Shown piece after piece: positions 26,172 to 35,457 of a DNA stretch of 64,000 bases. This DNA is from Halospeciosus flavus. Its GTDB lineage: Archaea; Halobacteriota; Halobacteria; Halobacteriales; Halobacteriaceae. The stretch is taken from contig NZ_CP122312.1 in NCBI RefSeq assembly GCF_029814175.1, forward strand, positions 1,364,001 to 1,428,000, given 5' to 3'. The notes beneath the pieces were generated by a model. It searched no databases. It worked only from the letters and a program-made list of their open reading frames with translations, and was not told the DNA's origin. Positions within the stretch are counted from its first letter, which is position 1. Each line of letters starts with the position of its first letter. A program made the translations under genes and the position numbers.

Positions 26172-26292
26172 CTGAGTCGGTTGCTGTTGGGTTCGACGGC
26201 ACCTTGCTTAAAACCCACCGCTGTGCCTCCGTTCCGACCGTCGCCGTCGGCGTTACGTTCATAGGTTGTGAGGGCGTAGCACAGATCACGGA

Positions 26293-26757
26293 ATGAGGCG
26301 TGAGGATTTCGAACTCGACGCGAGCCAGATCGGGTGGGTCGACAGCGGCGCCGACCCGGCCCAGCCGACGGTCACGATCGACTTCCACGGCGAGGCGACC
26401 CAGCTCCGGGAGCGACTCTCGGACGGCGCGGGCGGGTTCCTCGACGCCGACGAGACGGACGTCGCGTTCCGCCTCCGGGAGTCGGACGAGGAACCACCCA
26501 GCGGCGTCGTCGCGGTGACAGACCGCCTCACCGGGGACTTCGTCTTCGAACTCAACGTGGACGCCGACGACGTGTTCCGCTTCGTCGAGGCGGCCCGCGA
26601 GTACGGCAAGCGCACCGGCGACACACACTATCGGGTCGTCATCCGCGAGGACGGCGAGGAACTCCTCACCTACGAGAAAGACACCTTCCTCGTCTACAAC
26701 GAGGAAGGCGACCTCCTCCGCTCGAAGAGCGTGATTCCGAGCGGGGTAGAGCTCTAA
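26293..26757 (+). CDS. Conserved haloarchaeal protein (DUF5793-like)
   Basis: 154 residues, acidic and soluble, with alternating strands (TVTIDFHGEATQLRERL; TGDFVFELNVDADDVFRFVEAAREY; HYRVVIREDGEELLTYEKDTFLVYN). I recognise the overall pattern as DUF5793, a family of unknown function restricted to haloarchaea. No catalytic motif or Cys is present. Divergent from the second pilB, 108 nt before glmM. Confidence 0.85.
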   Translation: MRREDFELDASQIGWVDSGADPAQPTVTIDFHGEATQLRERLSDGAGGFLDADETDVAFRLRESDEEPPSGVVAVTDRLTGDFVFELNVDADDVFRFVEAAREYGKRTGDTHYRVVIREDGEELLTYEKDTFLVYNEEGDLLRSKSVIPSGVEL

Positions 26758-26865
26758 CTGCACCGGTTACGCTGCGCTCGCGGTCGCTGCGCCGGTCGTT
26801 CTGTCCGGCCGTGCTCGCTCGCCGAACCCACGGCCGCTAAGTAGCGCCCGCTCCACTCCCCGGAC

Positions 26866-28230
26866 ATGAGTCTCTTCGGGACCGCAGGAATCCGCGGCGA
26901 CGTGACCGAGAAAGTGACGCCGGAACTGGCGCTCTCGGTCGGTCGCGCCGCCGGACGGGACGGCGACGAGTTCGTCGTCGGTCGCGACGGCCGCGAGACC
27001 GGTCCGGCGCTCGCCGCCGCGGTGGAGGCGGGGTTGGAGAGCGCGGGCGCGGACGTCAGACGCGTGGGCGTCCTCCCGACGCCGGCGCTCGCCTACGCCT
27101 CGCAGGGTCGACGTGGCGTGATGCTCACCGCCTCGCACAACCCACCGCACGACAACGGCATCAAACTCTTCGCCGACGGTGTCGAGTACGACCGCGACGC
27201 CGAGGAAGCCATCGAGGACCGCGTCGAACGCGGCACCGCCCCCGCCGACTGGGACGAGTGGGGCGACGGCGAGGACCTCGCCGTGCTGGCCGACTACCGC
27301 GAAGCGGTCGCGGACTACGCACGCGAAGCGGTTGGCCGCGACGAGGAGCGCCCGCTCGACGGGCTCCGAATCGCCGTCGACTGCGGCAACGGGATGGGCG
27401 CGCTCGCGACGCCACACGTCCTCCGGACGCTCGGCGCCGACGTCGTCACGCTCAACGCCAACGTCGACGGCCACTTCCCCGGTCGCCCCTCGAAGCCGAC
27501 GCCCGAGACGCTCGGCGACCTCCAGCGGTTCGTCGAGGACGGGGAGTTCGCGCTCGGTATCGCCCACGACGGGGACGCAGACCGCATCGTCGTCCTCGAC
27601 GCGGACGGGGAGGTCGTCCACGAGGACACGATCCTCGCCATCCTCGCCGAGCACTACACCCGCGAACTCGACCGCGCGGACCCCGTCGTCGTGACGACGC
27701 CCAACGCCTCCGCCCGTATCGACGAACGCGTCCGCGAGGCCGGGGGCCGCGTCGAACGGGTCCACCTCGGTGCACTCCACGAGGGAATCGCACGGGTCCG
27801 CGACGAGGGCGGCGACGTCGTGTTCGCGGCCGAACCGTGGAAACACATCCACACCGCGTTCGGCGGGTGGATCGACGGCGTCACGAGTGCGGCGGTCGTC
27901 GCCGGACTCGTCGCCGACGCCGGCGGCCTCGGACCGCTCCGGGAACCGGTCACCGAGCGACCCTACCGGAAGGTGAGCGTCGACTGTCCCGACGAGGCCA
28001 AAGACGACGTGATGGCGGTGCTCCGCGAGCAGATTCCCGGGACGTTCCCCGAAGCGACCGTCGAGACGGAGTACGGCGTCCGCGCGGAGTTCCCCGACGG
28101 GTCGTGGACGCTCGTCCGCCCCTCCGGGACCGAACCCTACGTCCGTGTCTACGCCGAGAGTGAGACCGTCGACGAACTCGTCGACGCCGTCGTCGAAGTG
28201 GTCGAACGGGCCGTCGAAGCCGAAACCTAG
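26866..28230 (+). CDS. glmM: Phosphoglucosamine mutase / phosphohexomutase
   Basis: 454 residues, four-domain alpha-D-phosphohexomutase. The phosphoserine loop TASHNPPHDNGIK (Ser near residue 90), the Mg site DGDADR (near 237) and the phosphate-binding loop RPSGTEPYVRVY (near 420) are intact. In GlmM of bacteria the sugar-binding loop is E-x-SGH; here it reads EPWKH, which fits a haloarchaeal variant. Converts glucosamine-6-P to glucosamine-1-P or related sugar phosphates for glycan and UDP-sugar synthesis. Specificity between glucosamine, mannose and glucose cannot be settled from sequence alone. Confidence 0.9.
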   Translation: MSLFGTAGIRGDVTEKVTPELALSVGRAAGRDGDEFVVGRDGRETGPALAAAVEAGLESAGADVRRVGVLPTPALAYASQGRRGVMLTASHNPPHDNGIKLFADGVEYDRDAEEAIEDRVERGTAPADWDEWGDGEDLAVLADYREAVADYAREAVGRDEERPLDGLRIAVDCGNGMGALATPHVLRTLGADVVTLNANVDGHFPGRPSKPTPETLGDLQRFVEDGEFALGIAHDGDADRIVVLDADGEVVHEDTILAILAEHYTRELDRADPVVVTTPNASARIDERVREAGGRVERVHLGALHEGIARVRDEGGDVVFAAEPWKHIHTAFGGWIDGVTSAAVVAGLVADAGGLGPLREPVTERPYRKVSVDCPDEAKDDVMAVLREQIPGTFPEATVETEYGVRAEFPDGSWTLVRPSGTEPYVRVYAESETVDELVDAVVEVVERAVEAET

Positions 28231-28299
28231 TGCCGATCTTTCAGGAGAACCGTCGAAACGGTGGGCTTATGTCGATACCCTCCCGCCCATTAGGCAAGT

Positions 28300-29430
28300 A
28301 TGGCGGACCAGAACCGGCGGACGTTTCTGAAGCTCACGAGTGGGATAGGGACCATCGGCATGACTGGACTCGCTGGCTGTAGTGGCGGGAACGGCGGGAG
28401 TGGCGGTCAGTCGGGTGGCGGCGACACCACGACCGAGTCGGACCCGTTCAACGTGGGAATGGTGTACGCACTCGGCGGACTCGGCGACAAGTCGTTCAAC
28501 GACATGGCGCTCCAGGGCGTCAAGCACGCGAAGGAGAAGTACGACATCACCTACAAGAACACAGAGCCGGGGTCCGTCAACGACATCGAGACGTTCCAGC
28601 GAAAGCTCGCGCAGTCGACGTCGCCGACGTACGAACTCGTCACGACGGTCGGCTACGTGCAGGCGACGCCGCTCCAGCAGAACGCCGAGCGCTTCCCCGA
28701 CCAGAAGTTCACCATCATCGACTCCGTCGTCGACAAGCCAAACGTCGCCTCCTACACGTTCAAGGAGCACCAGGGGTCCTTCCAGGTCGGTCACCTCGGC
28801 GGCCTGCTGACCGCACGGGACTTCTCGACGACCTACACCGCCAACGGGTCGGAGCACACGGTGTCGACCAACCCGGACGACCTGGTGGTCGGCTTCGTCG
28901 GCGGCAAGCAGACGAGCCTCATCAAGAAGTTCCAGGCGGGCTACGAGGCCGGCGCGAAGTACGCCGACGAGAACATCGAGGTGCGCTCGGCGTACGTCGG
29001 CGCGTGGAACGACCCCTCGAAGGCAAAGGAGATCGCTCTCTCCATGTACGACGAGGGCGCAGACATTGTCTACCACGCGGCCGGTGGGAGCGGCATCGGC
29101 GTGTTCAAGGCCGCGATGGAGAAGGGTCGCTACGCCATCGGCGTCGACTCCGACCAGTCGAAGTCGACCGACTTCGAGGAGGTCATCCTCGCGAGCATGG
29201 TCAAACACGTCGACACGGCCGTCTTCGAGTCCATCGGAAACGTCGTCCAGGGCAAGTTCAAGGGTGGCTCACACGTCCGCCTCGGACTCCAAGACGGTGG
29301 CGTCGAAGCGATCTACGGCCAGGCAGTCGGCGACGCCATCCCCCAGTCCGTCAAGGACAAACTCGACCAGTCGAAGCAGGCCATCGTCTCCGGCGAGATC
29401 GACGTCCCGACGGAGCCAAAGAACGCCTGA
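28300..29430 (+). CDS. BMP-family nucleoside-binding lipoprotein (Tat-exported)
   Basis: 376 residues with a Tat signal (NRRTFLKL) and lipobox LAGC near residue 26, then a Gly/Ser/Thr linker and a periplasmic-type binding domain: VGMVYALGGLGDKSFND, VTTVGYVQATPL, VGFVGGKQTSLIKKFQAGYEAGAKY, YHAAGGSGIGVFKA and IGVDSDQSKST are the hallmarks of the Med/BmpA (PnrA) group, which binds purine nucleosides. It is the substrate receptor for the ABC importer encoded just downstream (61-nt gap). The substrate is inferred from the family. Confidence 0.93.
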   Translation: MADQNRRTFLKLTSGIGTIGMTGLAGCSGGNGGSGGQSGGGDTTTESDPFNVGMVYALGGLGDKSFNDMALQGVKHAKEKYDITYKNTEPGSVNDIETFQRKLAQSTSPTYELVTTVGYVQATPLQQNAERFPDQKFTIIDSVVDKPNVASYTFKEHQGSFQVGHLGGLLTARDFSTTYTANGSEHTVSTNPDDLVVGFVGGKQTSLIKKFQAGYEAGAKYADENIEVRSAYVGAWNDPSKAKEIALSMYDEGADIVYHAAGGSGIGVFKAAMEKGRYAIGVDSDQSKSTDFEEVILASMVKHVDTAVFESIGNVVQGKFKGGSHVRLGLQDGGVEAIYGQAVGDAIPQSVKDKLDQSKQAIVSGEIDVPTEPKNA

Positions 29431-29490
29431 CCGGAGTCCATCGACACCGACTGAACCCGATTCGACCATTTTCGTACACGCACACCACTG

Positions 29491-31083
29491 ATGTCACAGT
29501 CACTCGCTGTCCACCTCGACGGTGTCACGAAACGCTTCCCGGGGGTCGTCGCCAACGACGACGTCGACCTCCGCGTCGAAGAGGGCACCGTCCACGCCCT
29601 CCTCGGCGAGAACGGCGCGGGGAAGACGACGCTGATGAACGTCCTCTACGGTCTCTACCAACCGGAAGAGGGGACCGTCTCCGTCCACGGGGAACCCCGC
29701 GACTTCGACTCGCCGCGCGACGCCATCGACGCGGGCGTCGGCATGATCCACCAGCACTTCATGCTGGTCGACACGATGACCGTCGCCGAGAACATCGTCC
29801 TCGGCCAGGAACCCCGCAAGTGGGCCGGTCTCGCGGTCGACCGCGAGCAGGCCGTCCAGGAGGTCCGTGAACTCTCCGAACGCTACGGCTTCGACGTCGA
29901 CCCAACTGCGACCGTCGACGACATCTCCGTCGGCGAACAACAACGCGTCGAGATCCTGAAGGCGCTCTACCGCGGCGCGGACGTGCTCATCCTCGACGAA
30001 CCGACCGCCGTCCTCACACCACAGGAGGTCGAGGAACTCTTCGACGTCTTCGAGGAACTCACCGAGAGCGGCAAGACGATCATCTTCATCTCGCACAAAC
30101 TCGACGAGGCGATGGCCGCCGCCGACGACATCACCGTCCTCCGCGACGGGAAGAACGTCGGGACGGTCGACGCGGACACCGCGACCCGCGAGGAACTCGC
30201 GGAGTTCATGGTTGGCCGGGAAGTCCTCCTCGAAGTCGAGAAGGAGTCGGTCGCGCCCGGCGCGCCGGTCCTCACCGTCGAGGACCTGACCGTCGACGAC
30301 GACCGCGGCATCGAGGCGGTCTCCGACGTCGACTTCGACGTGCGCTCGGGCGAGGTGTTCGGCATCGCCGGGGTCGACGGGAACGGCCAGTCCGAACTCG
30401 TCGAGACCATCACGGGCCTCCGCCACGCACGCGAGGGCGAGGTCGCCCTCCACGGCGAGTCCATCGACCGCCTCTCCCGTCGCGAACGCATCGACGCGGG
30501 CATCGCCTACATCCCCGAGGACCGACAGGAGCGCGGACTCGTGATGGACTTCGACCTCGTCGAGAACGCGACGCTCGGGAGCCAACACGGCGTCTTCGAG
30601 CGCTCGGGCCGAATCGACTGGGACGGCGTCCGCGGGCACGCCGAGGACGTCATCGACGAGTACGACGTCCGACCGGCGAACGCGGACGCCGACGCGAAGG
30701 CCCTCTCGGGTGGGAACCAGCAGAAGTTCATCGTCGGCCGGGAGTTCGAACGCGACCCGGACCTCGTCGTCGCCGTCCACCCCACCCGCGGGGTCGACGT
30801 CGGTTCCATCGAGTTCATCCACGACCGCCTGCTCGAACTCCGCGCGGAGGGGAAGGCCGTCCTGCTGGTCTCCTCGAAACTCGACGAGGTCCAGCAGTTG
30901 AGCGACCGCCTGGGCGTCGTCCACGACGGCGAGTTCATGGACGTCGTCGACCCCGACGACGTCACCGAAGAGGAACTGGGTCTCCTGATGGCGGGCGAAC
31001 GGGCCGACACGCCCTCGATGCCGGCCATCGCCGGTGCGGCCGGGGCCGAGGCCGAGGGTGACACCGGAGGTGTCGAGCGATGA
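29491..31083 (+). CDS. Nucleoside/sugar ABC importer ATPase (double NBD)
   Basis: 530 residues containing two ABC domains. The first is canonical: Walker A GENGAGKTTLM, signature SVGEQQRVEI, Walker B VLILDEPT. The second has a degenerate Walker A (GVDGNGQSE, no Lys) but an intact signature SGGNQQKF, as is usual in the RbsA/YufO/BmpB class. The energising subunit for the two permeases that follow; its stop overlaps the next ATG (ATGA). An acidic Ala/Gly-rich C-terminal tail is present. Confidence 0.94.
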   Translation: MSQSLAVHLDGVTKRFPGVVANDDVDLRVEEGTVHALLGENGAGKTTLMNVLYGLYQPEEGTVSVHGEPRDFDSPRDAIDAGVGMIHQHFMLVDTMTVAENIVLGQEPRKWAGLAVDREQAVQEVRELSERYGFDVDPTATVDDISVGEQQRVEILKALYRGADVLILDEPTAVLTPQEVEELFDVFEELTESGKTIIFISHKLDEAMAAADDITVLRDGKNVGTVDADTATREELAEFMVGREVLLEVEKESVAPGAPVLTVEDLTVDDDRGIEAVSDVDFDVRSGEVFGIAGVDGNGQSELVETITGLRHAREGEVALHGESIDRLSRRERIDAGIAYIPEDRQERGLVMDFDLVENATLGSQHGVFERSGRIDWDGVRGHAEDVIDEYDVRPANADADAKALSGGNQQKFIVGREFERDPDLVVAVHPTRGVDVGSIEFIHDRLLELRAEGKAVLLVSSKLDEVQQLSDRLGVVHDGEFMDVVDPDDVTEEELGLLMAGERADTPSMPAIAGAAGAEAEGDTGGVER

Positions 31084-32381
31084 GTCGCGCCGCCGACCCC
31101 GAACACGAGGACAAAGAGCGCGGGCCGTGGCACGACCGGGCGCGCAACACGCTCGGCCGCCTCGTCGAGGCCTCCGCGCTCGAACGAGTGCTCATCAGTT
31201 TCGCGGCCCTGCTGACGTCCATCGTGGTCGGTGCGTTCGTGATGCTCCTCGCCGGGTGGCTCGCGACGTGTCCCTCGGGCGCCGCGTCACTCTGGCCGCT
31301 CACCCTCCTGCCGGGGTGGGCCGGCGCGACGATGCGCGTCCCGGTCCTCGGGACCTTCTGTTACAACCCGCTGGAAGTGTACTGGTACCTCTTCGTCGGG
31401 TCGTTCGCGAACCCGCAGTCGCTGTCGTTGTCGCTGTTCAACCTCTCGATCACGCTCAAGGAACTCACCCTCCTGCTGTTCACCGGCCTCTCGGTGGCCG
31501 TCGCCTTCCGCGCCGGGATGTTCAACATCGGCGCCCAGGGTCAACTGGTGCTGGGCGCGCTCGCCAGCGCGCTCGCGGTCCTCTGGGCCGCACCGTACGT
31601 CCCCGCGGGGACGGTCGGCACGCTCGTCTTGATCCCGCTCGCCGTCGTCGTCGGCGCACTCGCCGGTGGGCTCTACGCCGCCATCCCCGGCGCGCTGAAG
31701 GCGTACGCCGAGGCCAACGAGGTCATCACCACCATCATGCTCAACTTCGTCGCCGCGGACCTCGCGTTCGTCCTCGTCAGTAACTACTTCCAGGCCGAGG
31801 GCGTCCAGACCGTCCGCACCGCGACCATTCCCGAGTACGCACAGCTCAACCCCGTCCTCTTCGGGTCGGGCGCACCCTTCTCGCTCGTCGCGTTCGTCTT
31901 CGGCCTGTTGCTCGTCGCCGGCATCGCGCTCTTCCTCACGGAGACCGCACTCGGATACGACCTCCGCGTCAGCGGAATCCAGCCGAAGGCCGCCGAGTAC
32001 GGCGGCGTCGACGCCGAGTCGACGATGGTGACGAGCATGGCGCTCTCGGGCGCGCTCGCCGGCATCGGCGGGACGGTGTACGTCCTGATGGTGCTCGGCT
32101 ACTTCCAGGCCGGCGTCCCGTCACTCGGCTTCGACGGTATCACCGTCTCCATCCTCGCCGGCAACAACCCCCTCGGCGTCGTCCCCGCCGCGCTGCTGTT
32201 CGGCGTGCTCAAGAGCGGGAGTATCACCATCGAGTTCGCGCTGGGCGTCCCCCGACAACTCGTGGGCGTCCTCCGCGGCCTCATCATCCTCTTCGTCGCC
32301 ATGCCGGAGTTCTTCCGGTTGCTCGGCAAACACGCGGGACTCGGAGAGCAGGCCGCGGCCAGCGGAGGTGAGCGCGAATGA
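31080..32381 (+). CDS. Nucleoside ABC importer permease 1 (YufP-like)
   Basis: 433 residues with about ten membrane helices. The BPD_transp_2 domain is recognisable in GLSVAVAFRAGMFNIGAQGQ and EANEVITTIMLNFVA, and in the C-terminal SILAGNNPLGVVPAALLFGVLKSG. It forms the membrane pore together with the next gene product. Start and stop overlap neighbours by 4 nt, so the operon is translationally coupled. Confidence 0.93.
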   Translation: MSRAADPEHEDKERGPWHDRARNTLGRLVEASALERVLISFAALLTSIVVGAFVMLLAGWLATCPSGAASLWPLTLLPGWAGATMRVPVLGTFCYNPLEVYWYLFVGSFANPQSLSLSLFNLSITLKELTLLLFTGLSVAVAFRAGMFNIGAQGQLVLGALASALAVLWAAPYVPAGTVGTLVLIPLAVVVGALAGGLYAAIPGALKAYAEANEVITTIMLNFVAADLAFVLVSNYFQAEGVQTVRTATIPEYAQLNPVLFGSGAPFSLVAFVFGLLLVAGIALFLTETALGYDLRVSGIQPKAAEYGGVDAESTMVTSMALSGALAGIGGTVYVLMVLGYFQAGVPSLGFDGITVSILAGNNPLGVVPAALLFGVLKSGSITIEFALGVPRQLVGVLRGLIILFVAMPEFFRLLGKHAGLGEQAAASGGERE

Positions 32382-33478
32382 ACGTCGACCCCGCGACGTG
32401 GCCCGAGACGGTCGCCGGCTGGTCGCGTGGCAAGCAGGTCGCCGCCGGCGTCGCACTCGTCTCCACGGTCCTGTTCCTCGTCTTCTTCGGGGACGTCCTC
32501 GTCGAGACGCTCCTCATGGTTCCGACCGTCGTCGACGCCTCGGCGGTCGGGTCCGCCCTCCGCCTCGCCGTCCCCATCGCCTTCGCGGCGCTGGGCGGTA
32601 TCTTCGCCGAGAAGAGCGGCGTCATCAACATCGGTCTCGAAGGGTTGCTCATCGTCGCCGCGTTCACCGGCGTCGCGACGGTCTCGCTGCTCGGCGAGGG
32701 TAGCACGACCAGTCAGTGGATGGTCTGGACCGGTTTCTTCGCGGCAATCGTCGCGAGTACCCTCCTCTCGGCGCTGTTCGCCGTCGTCTGTATCCGCTAC
32801 GAGGCCGACCAGATCATCGCCGGTCTCGCCGTCTGGTTGGTCGCGCTCGGACTCGCACCGTTCGCCTCCCAGGTCGTCTGGGGGTCGGTCAATAGCCCCT
32901 CGGTGCCGACGCTGAACAACTGGACCATCCCGGTCCTCTCGGACATCCCCATCGTCGGCGGCATCCTCTTCGACGCGCTCCCGACGGTGTACATGATGCT
33001 CGTCGCCGTCCCGCTGTGCTGGCACGTCCTCTACCGGACGAACTTCGGCCACTGGGTCCGTGCGAGCGGGGAGAACCCGAAGGCCCTCGACACCGCCGGC
33101 GTCGACGTGAAACGCGTCCGCTACGCGAGTGTCCTGCTGTCGGGCGTGTTCTCGGGCATCGGCGGCGCCGGACTGGCGCTCGGACAGGTCGGCCAGTTCA
33201 TCGGTGGCGGGACGACGATGGTCTCCGGCCGCGGGTGGATCGCCATCACCGCCTACCTGTTCGGTAACTACAACCCGGTCGGCGCGTTCGGCGCCTCCCT
33301 ACTGTTCGCGGGGCTGAACGCCCTCCAGATCCGACTCCAGCAGATCCAGGGCTACGAAGTCCCCGACCCCGTCATCGGGATGATTCCCTACCTCACCGTC
33401 GTCGTCGTGCTCGCGCTGGTCGGCCGCACCCGGATTCCCGAAGCGTCCGGCGAGCACTACGAGTCCGGCGAGGAGTAG
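32378..33478 (+). CDS. Nucleoside ABC importer permease 2 (YufQ-like)
   Basis: 366 residues, about nine membrane helices, of the same BPD_transp_2 family but shorter: IFAEKSGVINIGLEGLLIV, EADQIIAGLAVWLVALG and GAFGASLLFAGLNALQIRLQ are characteristic. It completes the binding protein-ATPase-permease-permease operon for nucleoside-type import. Last gene of that operon; the CPBP gene 58 nt later is probably separate. Confidence 0.93.
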   Translation: MNVDPATWPETVAGWSRGKQVAAGVALVSTVLFLVFFGDVLVETLLMVPTVVDASAVGSALRLAVPIAFAALGGIFAEKSGVINIGLEGLLIVAAFTGVATVSLLGEGSTTSQWMVWTGFFAAIVASTLLSALFAVVCIRYEADQIIAGLAVWLVALGLAPFASQVVWGSVNSPSVPTLNNWTIPVLSDIPIVGGILFDALPTVYMMLVAVPLCWHVLYRTNFGHWVRASGENPKALDTAGVDVKRVRYASVLLSGVFSGIGGAGLALGQVGQFIGGGTTMVSGRGWIAITAYLFGNYNPVGAFGASLLFAGLNALQIRLQQIQGYEVPDPVIGMIPYLTVVVVLALVGRTRIPEASGEHYESGEE

Positions 33479-33536
33479 CGGGACCGAGGAAGAGCGAGCA
33501 GAAGCTTTCAACTTCGGGGCGACCGACCGACTCGCT

Positions 33537-34481
33537 ATGAACCTCCGGTCGCTCTTCTGGAACGACGACGAACGCCGCCTCCGCGCGGGGTGGCGTCTCC
33601 TCCTCGCCTTCCTCTTCGTCGCGGTCCCGACCGTCGTCGCGAGTGGACTCTTCGCCGTCACGGTCGGCCTCGGCACGGGGTCGCCACGCCTCGTCGCGCT
33701 CACGGTCAGCACCGTCGGAATGCTCGTCGGCGCACTCGTCGGGATACCGCTCGCCGCCCGGTTCCTCGACCGCCGGCCGGTCCGTGCCTACGGCTTCCAC
33801 CTCGACCGGGACTGGTGGCGGGACTTCGGGTTCGGACTCGCACTCGGGGCGGTGCTCGTCTCCGCCATCGTCGCCGTCGAACTCGCGTTCGGGTGGGCGT
33901 CGGTCACCGGCGTCCTCGTCGTCCGTGAGGCGTGGGGGTCGTTCGCCGTTCCGCTGGCACTCGAACTCGCCCTCTTCTGCTGTGTCGCCTTCTACGAAGA
34001 ACTGCTCGCCCGCGGCTACCTGCTGCGGAACGCCGCCGAGGGACTCGTCGGGTTCGGCCGTCGGCGGGCGCTCGCCGCAGCGCTCGCCTGCTCCTCGCTC
34101 GTCTTCGCGCTCGCGCACGCGGCGAACCCCGACGCGACGGTGACGAGCGTGCTCGGCGTCCTCGTCGCCGGCGGTTTTCTCGGAATCGGCTACGTCCTGA
34201 CGGACGAACTCGCGCTCCCCATCGGCGCCCACCTGTCGTGGAACACCGCGATGGGCGCGGTCTACGGACTGCCGGTCAGCGGTCTCACCCTCCCGGCGAC
34301 CGTCGTCGCCGTCGACCAGCACGGTCCGACCGTCGCGACCGGCGGGAAGTTCGGACCCGAGGCCGGTCTCCTCGGCGTCGCCGCGGTCCTCGTCGGCGCC
34401 GGCGCCTGCGTCTGGTGGGCGCGGCGGACCGGCCGCGAGTCGTTCGACCCGACGGGATTCACCGGCCGGGGCGACGAGTGA
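33537..34481 (+). CDS. CPBP-family intramembrane metalloprotease
   Basis: 314 residues with about eight membrane helices. The CPBP motifs are in order: EELLARGYLLRN (EE-x3-R, near residue 158), the second motif FALAHAANP with its His near 200, and GAHLSWNTAMG with His and Asn near 232-236. This family (CAAX proteases and bacteriocin-processing enzymes, also Rce1-like) cleaves or modulates membrane proteins. In haloarchaea the substrate is unknown. Not clearly co-transcribed with the ABC genes. Confidence 0.9.
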   Translation: MNLRSLFWNDDERRLRAGWRLLLAFLFVAVPTVVASGLFAVTVGLGTGSPRLVALTVSTVGMLVGALVGIPLAARFLDRRPVRAYGFHLDRDWWRDFGFGLALGAVLVSAIVAVELAFGWASVTGVLVVREAWGSFAVPLALELALFCCVAFYEELLARGYLLRNAAEGLVGFGRRRALAAALACSSLVFALAHAANPDATVTSVLGVLVAGGFLGIGYVLTDELALPIGAHLSWNTAMGAVYGLPVSGLTLPATVVAVDQHGPTVATGGKFGPEAGLLGVAAVLVGAGACVWWARRTGRESFDPTGFTGRGDE

Positions 34482-34532
34482 GTCGACGCGCCCGCCGGAA
34501 CCGTTTAGCGTCCGGGGCGTGCACGCCGACCC

Positions 34533-35330
34533 GTGAGCGGTAGTCCCCTCCGCGCGATGACCTACAACGTCCGGTTGGACACCGACGAGGACGGTGAGCA
34601 CGCGTGGCCCCACCGCGCGGACGCCGTCGCGTCGACCGTCCGATTCCACCGCCCCGCCGTCGTCGGGTTACAGGAGCCGAAGGCGAACCAACTCCGCGAC
34701 CTCTGCGAGCGACTGCCGAACTACACGTTCGTCGGCGAACCCCGCGACGGCGAGGACGGGGAGCACACGCCCGTCGGCTTCCGCTCCGAGCGCTTCGACT
34801 GCGTCGACCACGACACCTTCTGGCTCTCGGAGACCCCCGACGACGTCGGGAGCGTCGGGTGGGACGGCTCGCACCCACGAATCGCGACCTGGGCCGTCCT
34901 CGAAGACGCGGCGAGCGACACGCGGTTCGTCCACGTCAACACGCACCTCGACCACGAGGGCGAGACCGCCCGCCTCGAAGGTGCACGACTCGTCCGCGAG
35001 CGCGCCGCCGACCTCCGAGAACACGGACCGGTCGTTCTGACCGGCGACTGCAACTGCGAACCCGGCGAGCCAGCCTACGACGCCCTCACGGCCGAGGCGT
35101 CCCCGTTCCGGGACGTCCGCGACGTCTCACCCCACGCGCCACACGGTCCGCGGACGTCGTTCACGGAGTTCGACTCGCTCGTCGAGGACATGCTCATCGA
35201 CCACGTATTCGTCACCGGAGCGTTCGACGCCGAGCAGTGTGGGACCGCCACCGACCACGACGACGCGGGCCACTACCCCTCCGACCACCTGCCCGTCGTC
35301 GCGAACCTGCGACTCGACGAGAGTTCATAA
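34533..35330 (+). CDS. Endonuclease/exonuclease/phosphatase (EEP) family hydrolase
   Basis: 265 residues from a GTG at 34533, chosen because a TATA-like gtttagc lies about 28 nt upstream; an ATG at 34557 would lose the first strand. EEP motifs: MTYNVRL, VGLQEP (metal-binding Glu), NTHLDHEG (His), TGDCNCEPGEP (Asp and Asn) and the terminal YPSDHLPVVANL (Asp-His). All catalytic residues are present. No signal peptide, so likely cytoplasmic. The family includes sphingomyelinase-like phosphodiesterases and nucleases; the substrate cannot be told. Confidence 0.9.
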   Translation: MSGSPLRAMTYNVRLDTDEDGEHAWPHRADAVASTVRFHRPAVVGLQEPKANQLRDLCERLPNYTFVGEPRDGEDGEHTPVGFRSERFDCVDHDTFWLSETPDDVGSVGWDGSHPRIATWAVLEDAASDTRFVHVNTHLDHEGETARLEGARLVRERAADLREHGPVVLTGDCNCEPGEPAYDALTAEASPFRDVRDVSPHAPHGPRTSFTEFDSLVEDMLIDHVFVTGAFDAEQCGTATDHDDAGHYPSDHLPVVANLRLDESS

Positions 35331-35368
35331 GAGAAGCCGGGACCAGAACGCCGGTGTCCTGAACGCGG

Positions 35369-35427
35369 GCCGGTCGGTCTCGCGGGTGTGCGGCCACGCC
35401 GACCGGCGAGCGACGCGACGTGGCCGC
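35369..35427. repeat. Interleaved inverted repeats in convergent spacer
   Basis: GCCGGTCGG (35369-35377) pairs perfectly with CCGACCGGC (35399-35407), and GCGGCCACG (35390-35398) pairs perfectly with CGTGGCCGC (35419-35427). The arms alternate, which is the topology of an H-type pseudoknot or of two alternative hairpins. The spacer 35331-35457 lies between genes ending toward each other and shows nothing else. Confidence 0.5.
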
Positions 35428-35457
35428 CTGTTCGCCCCCTCGTCCCCTCCGGCCGAC

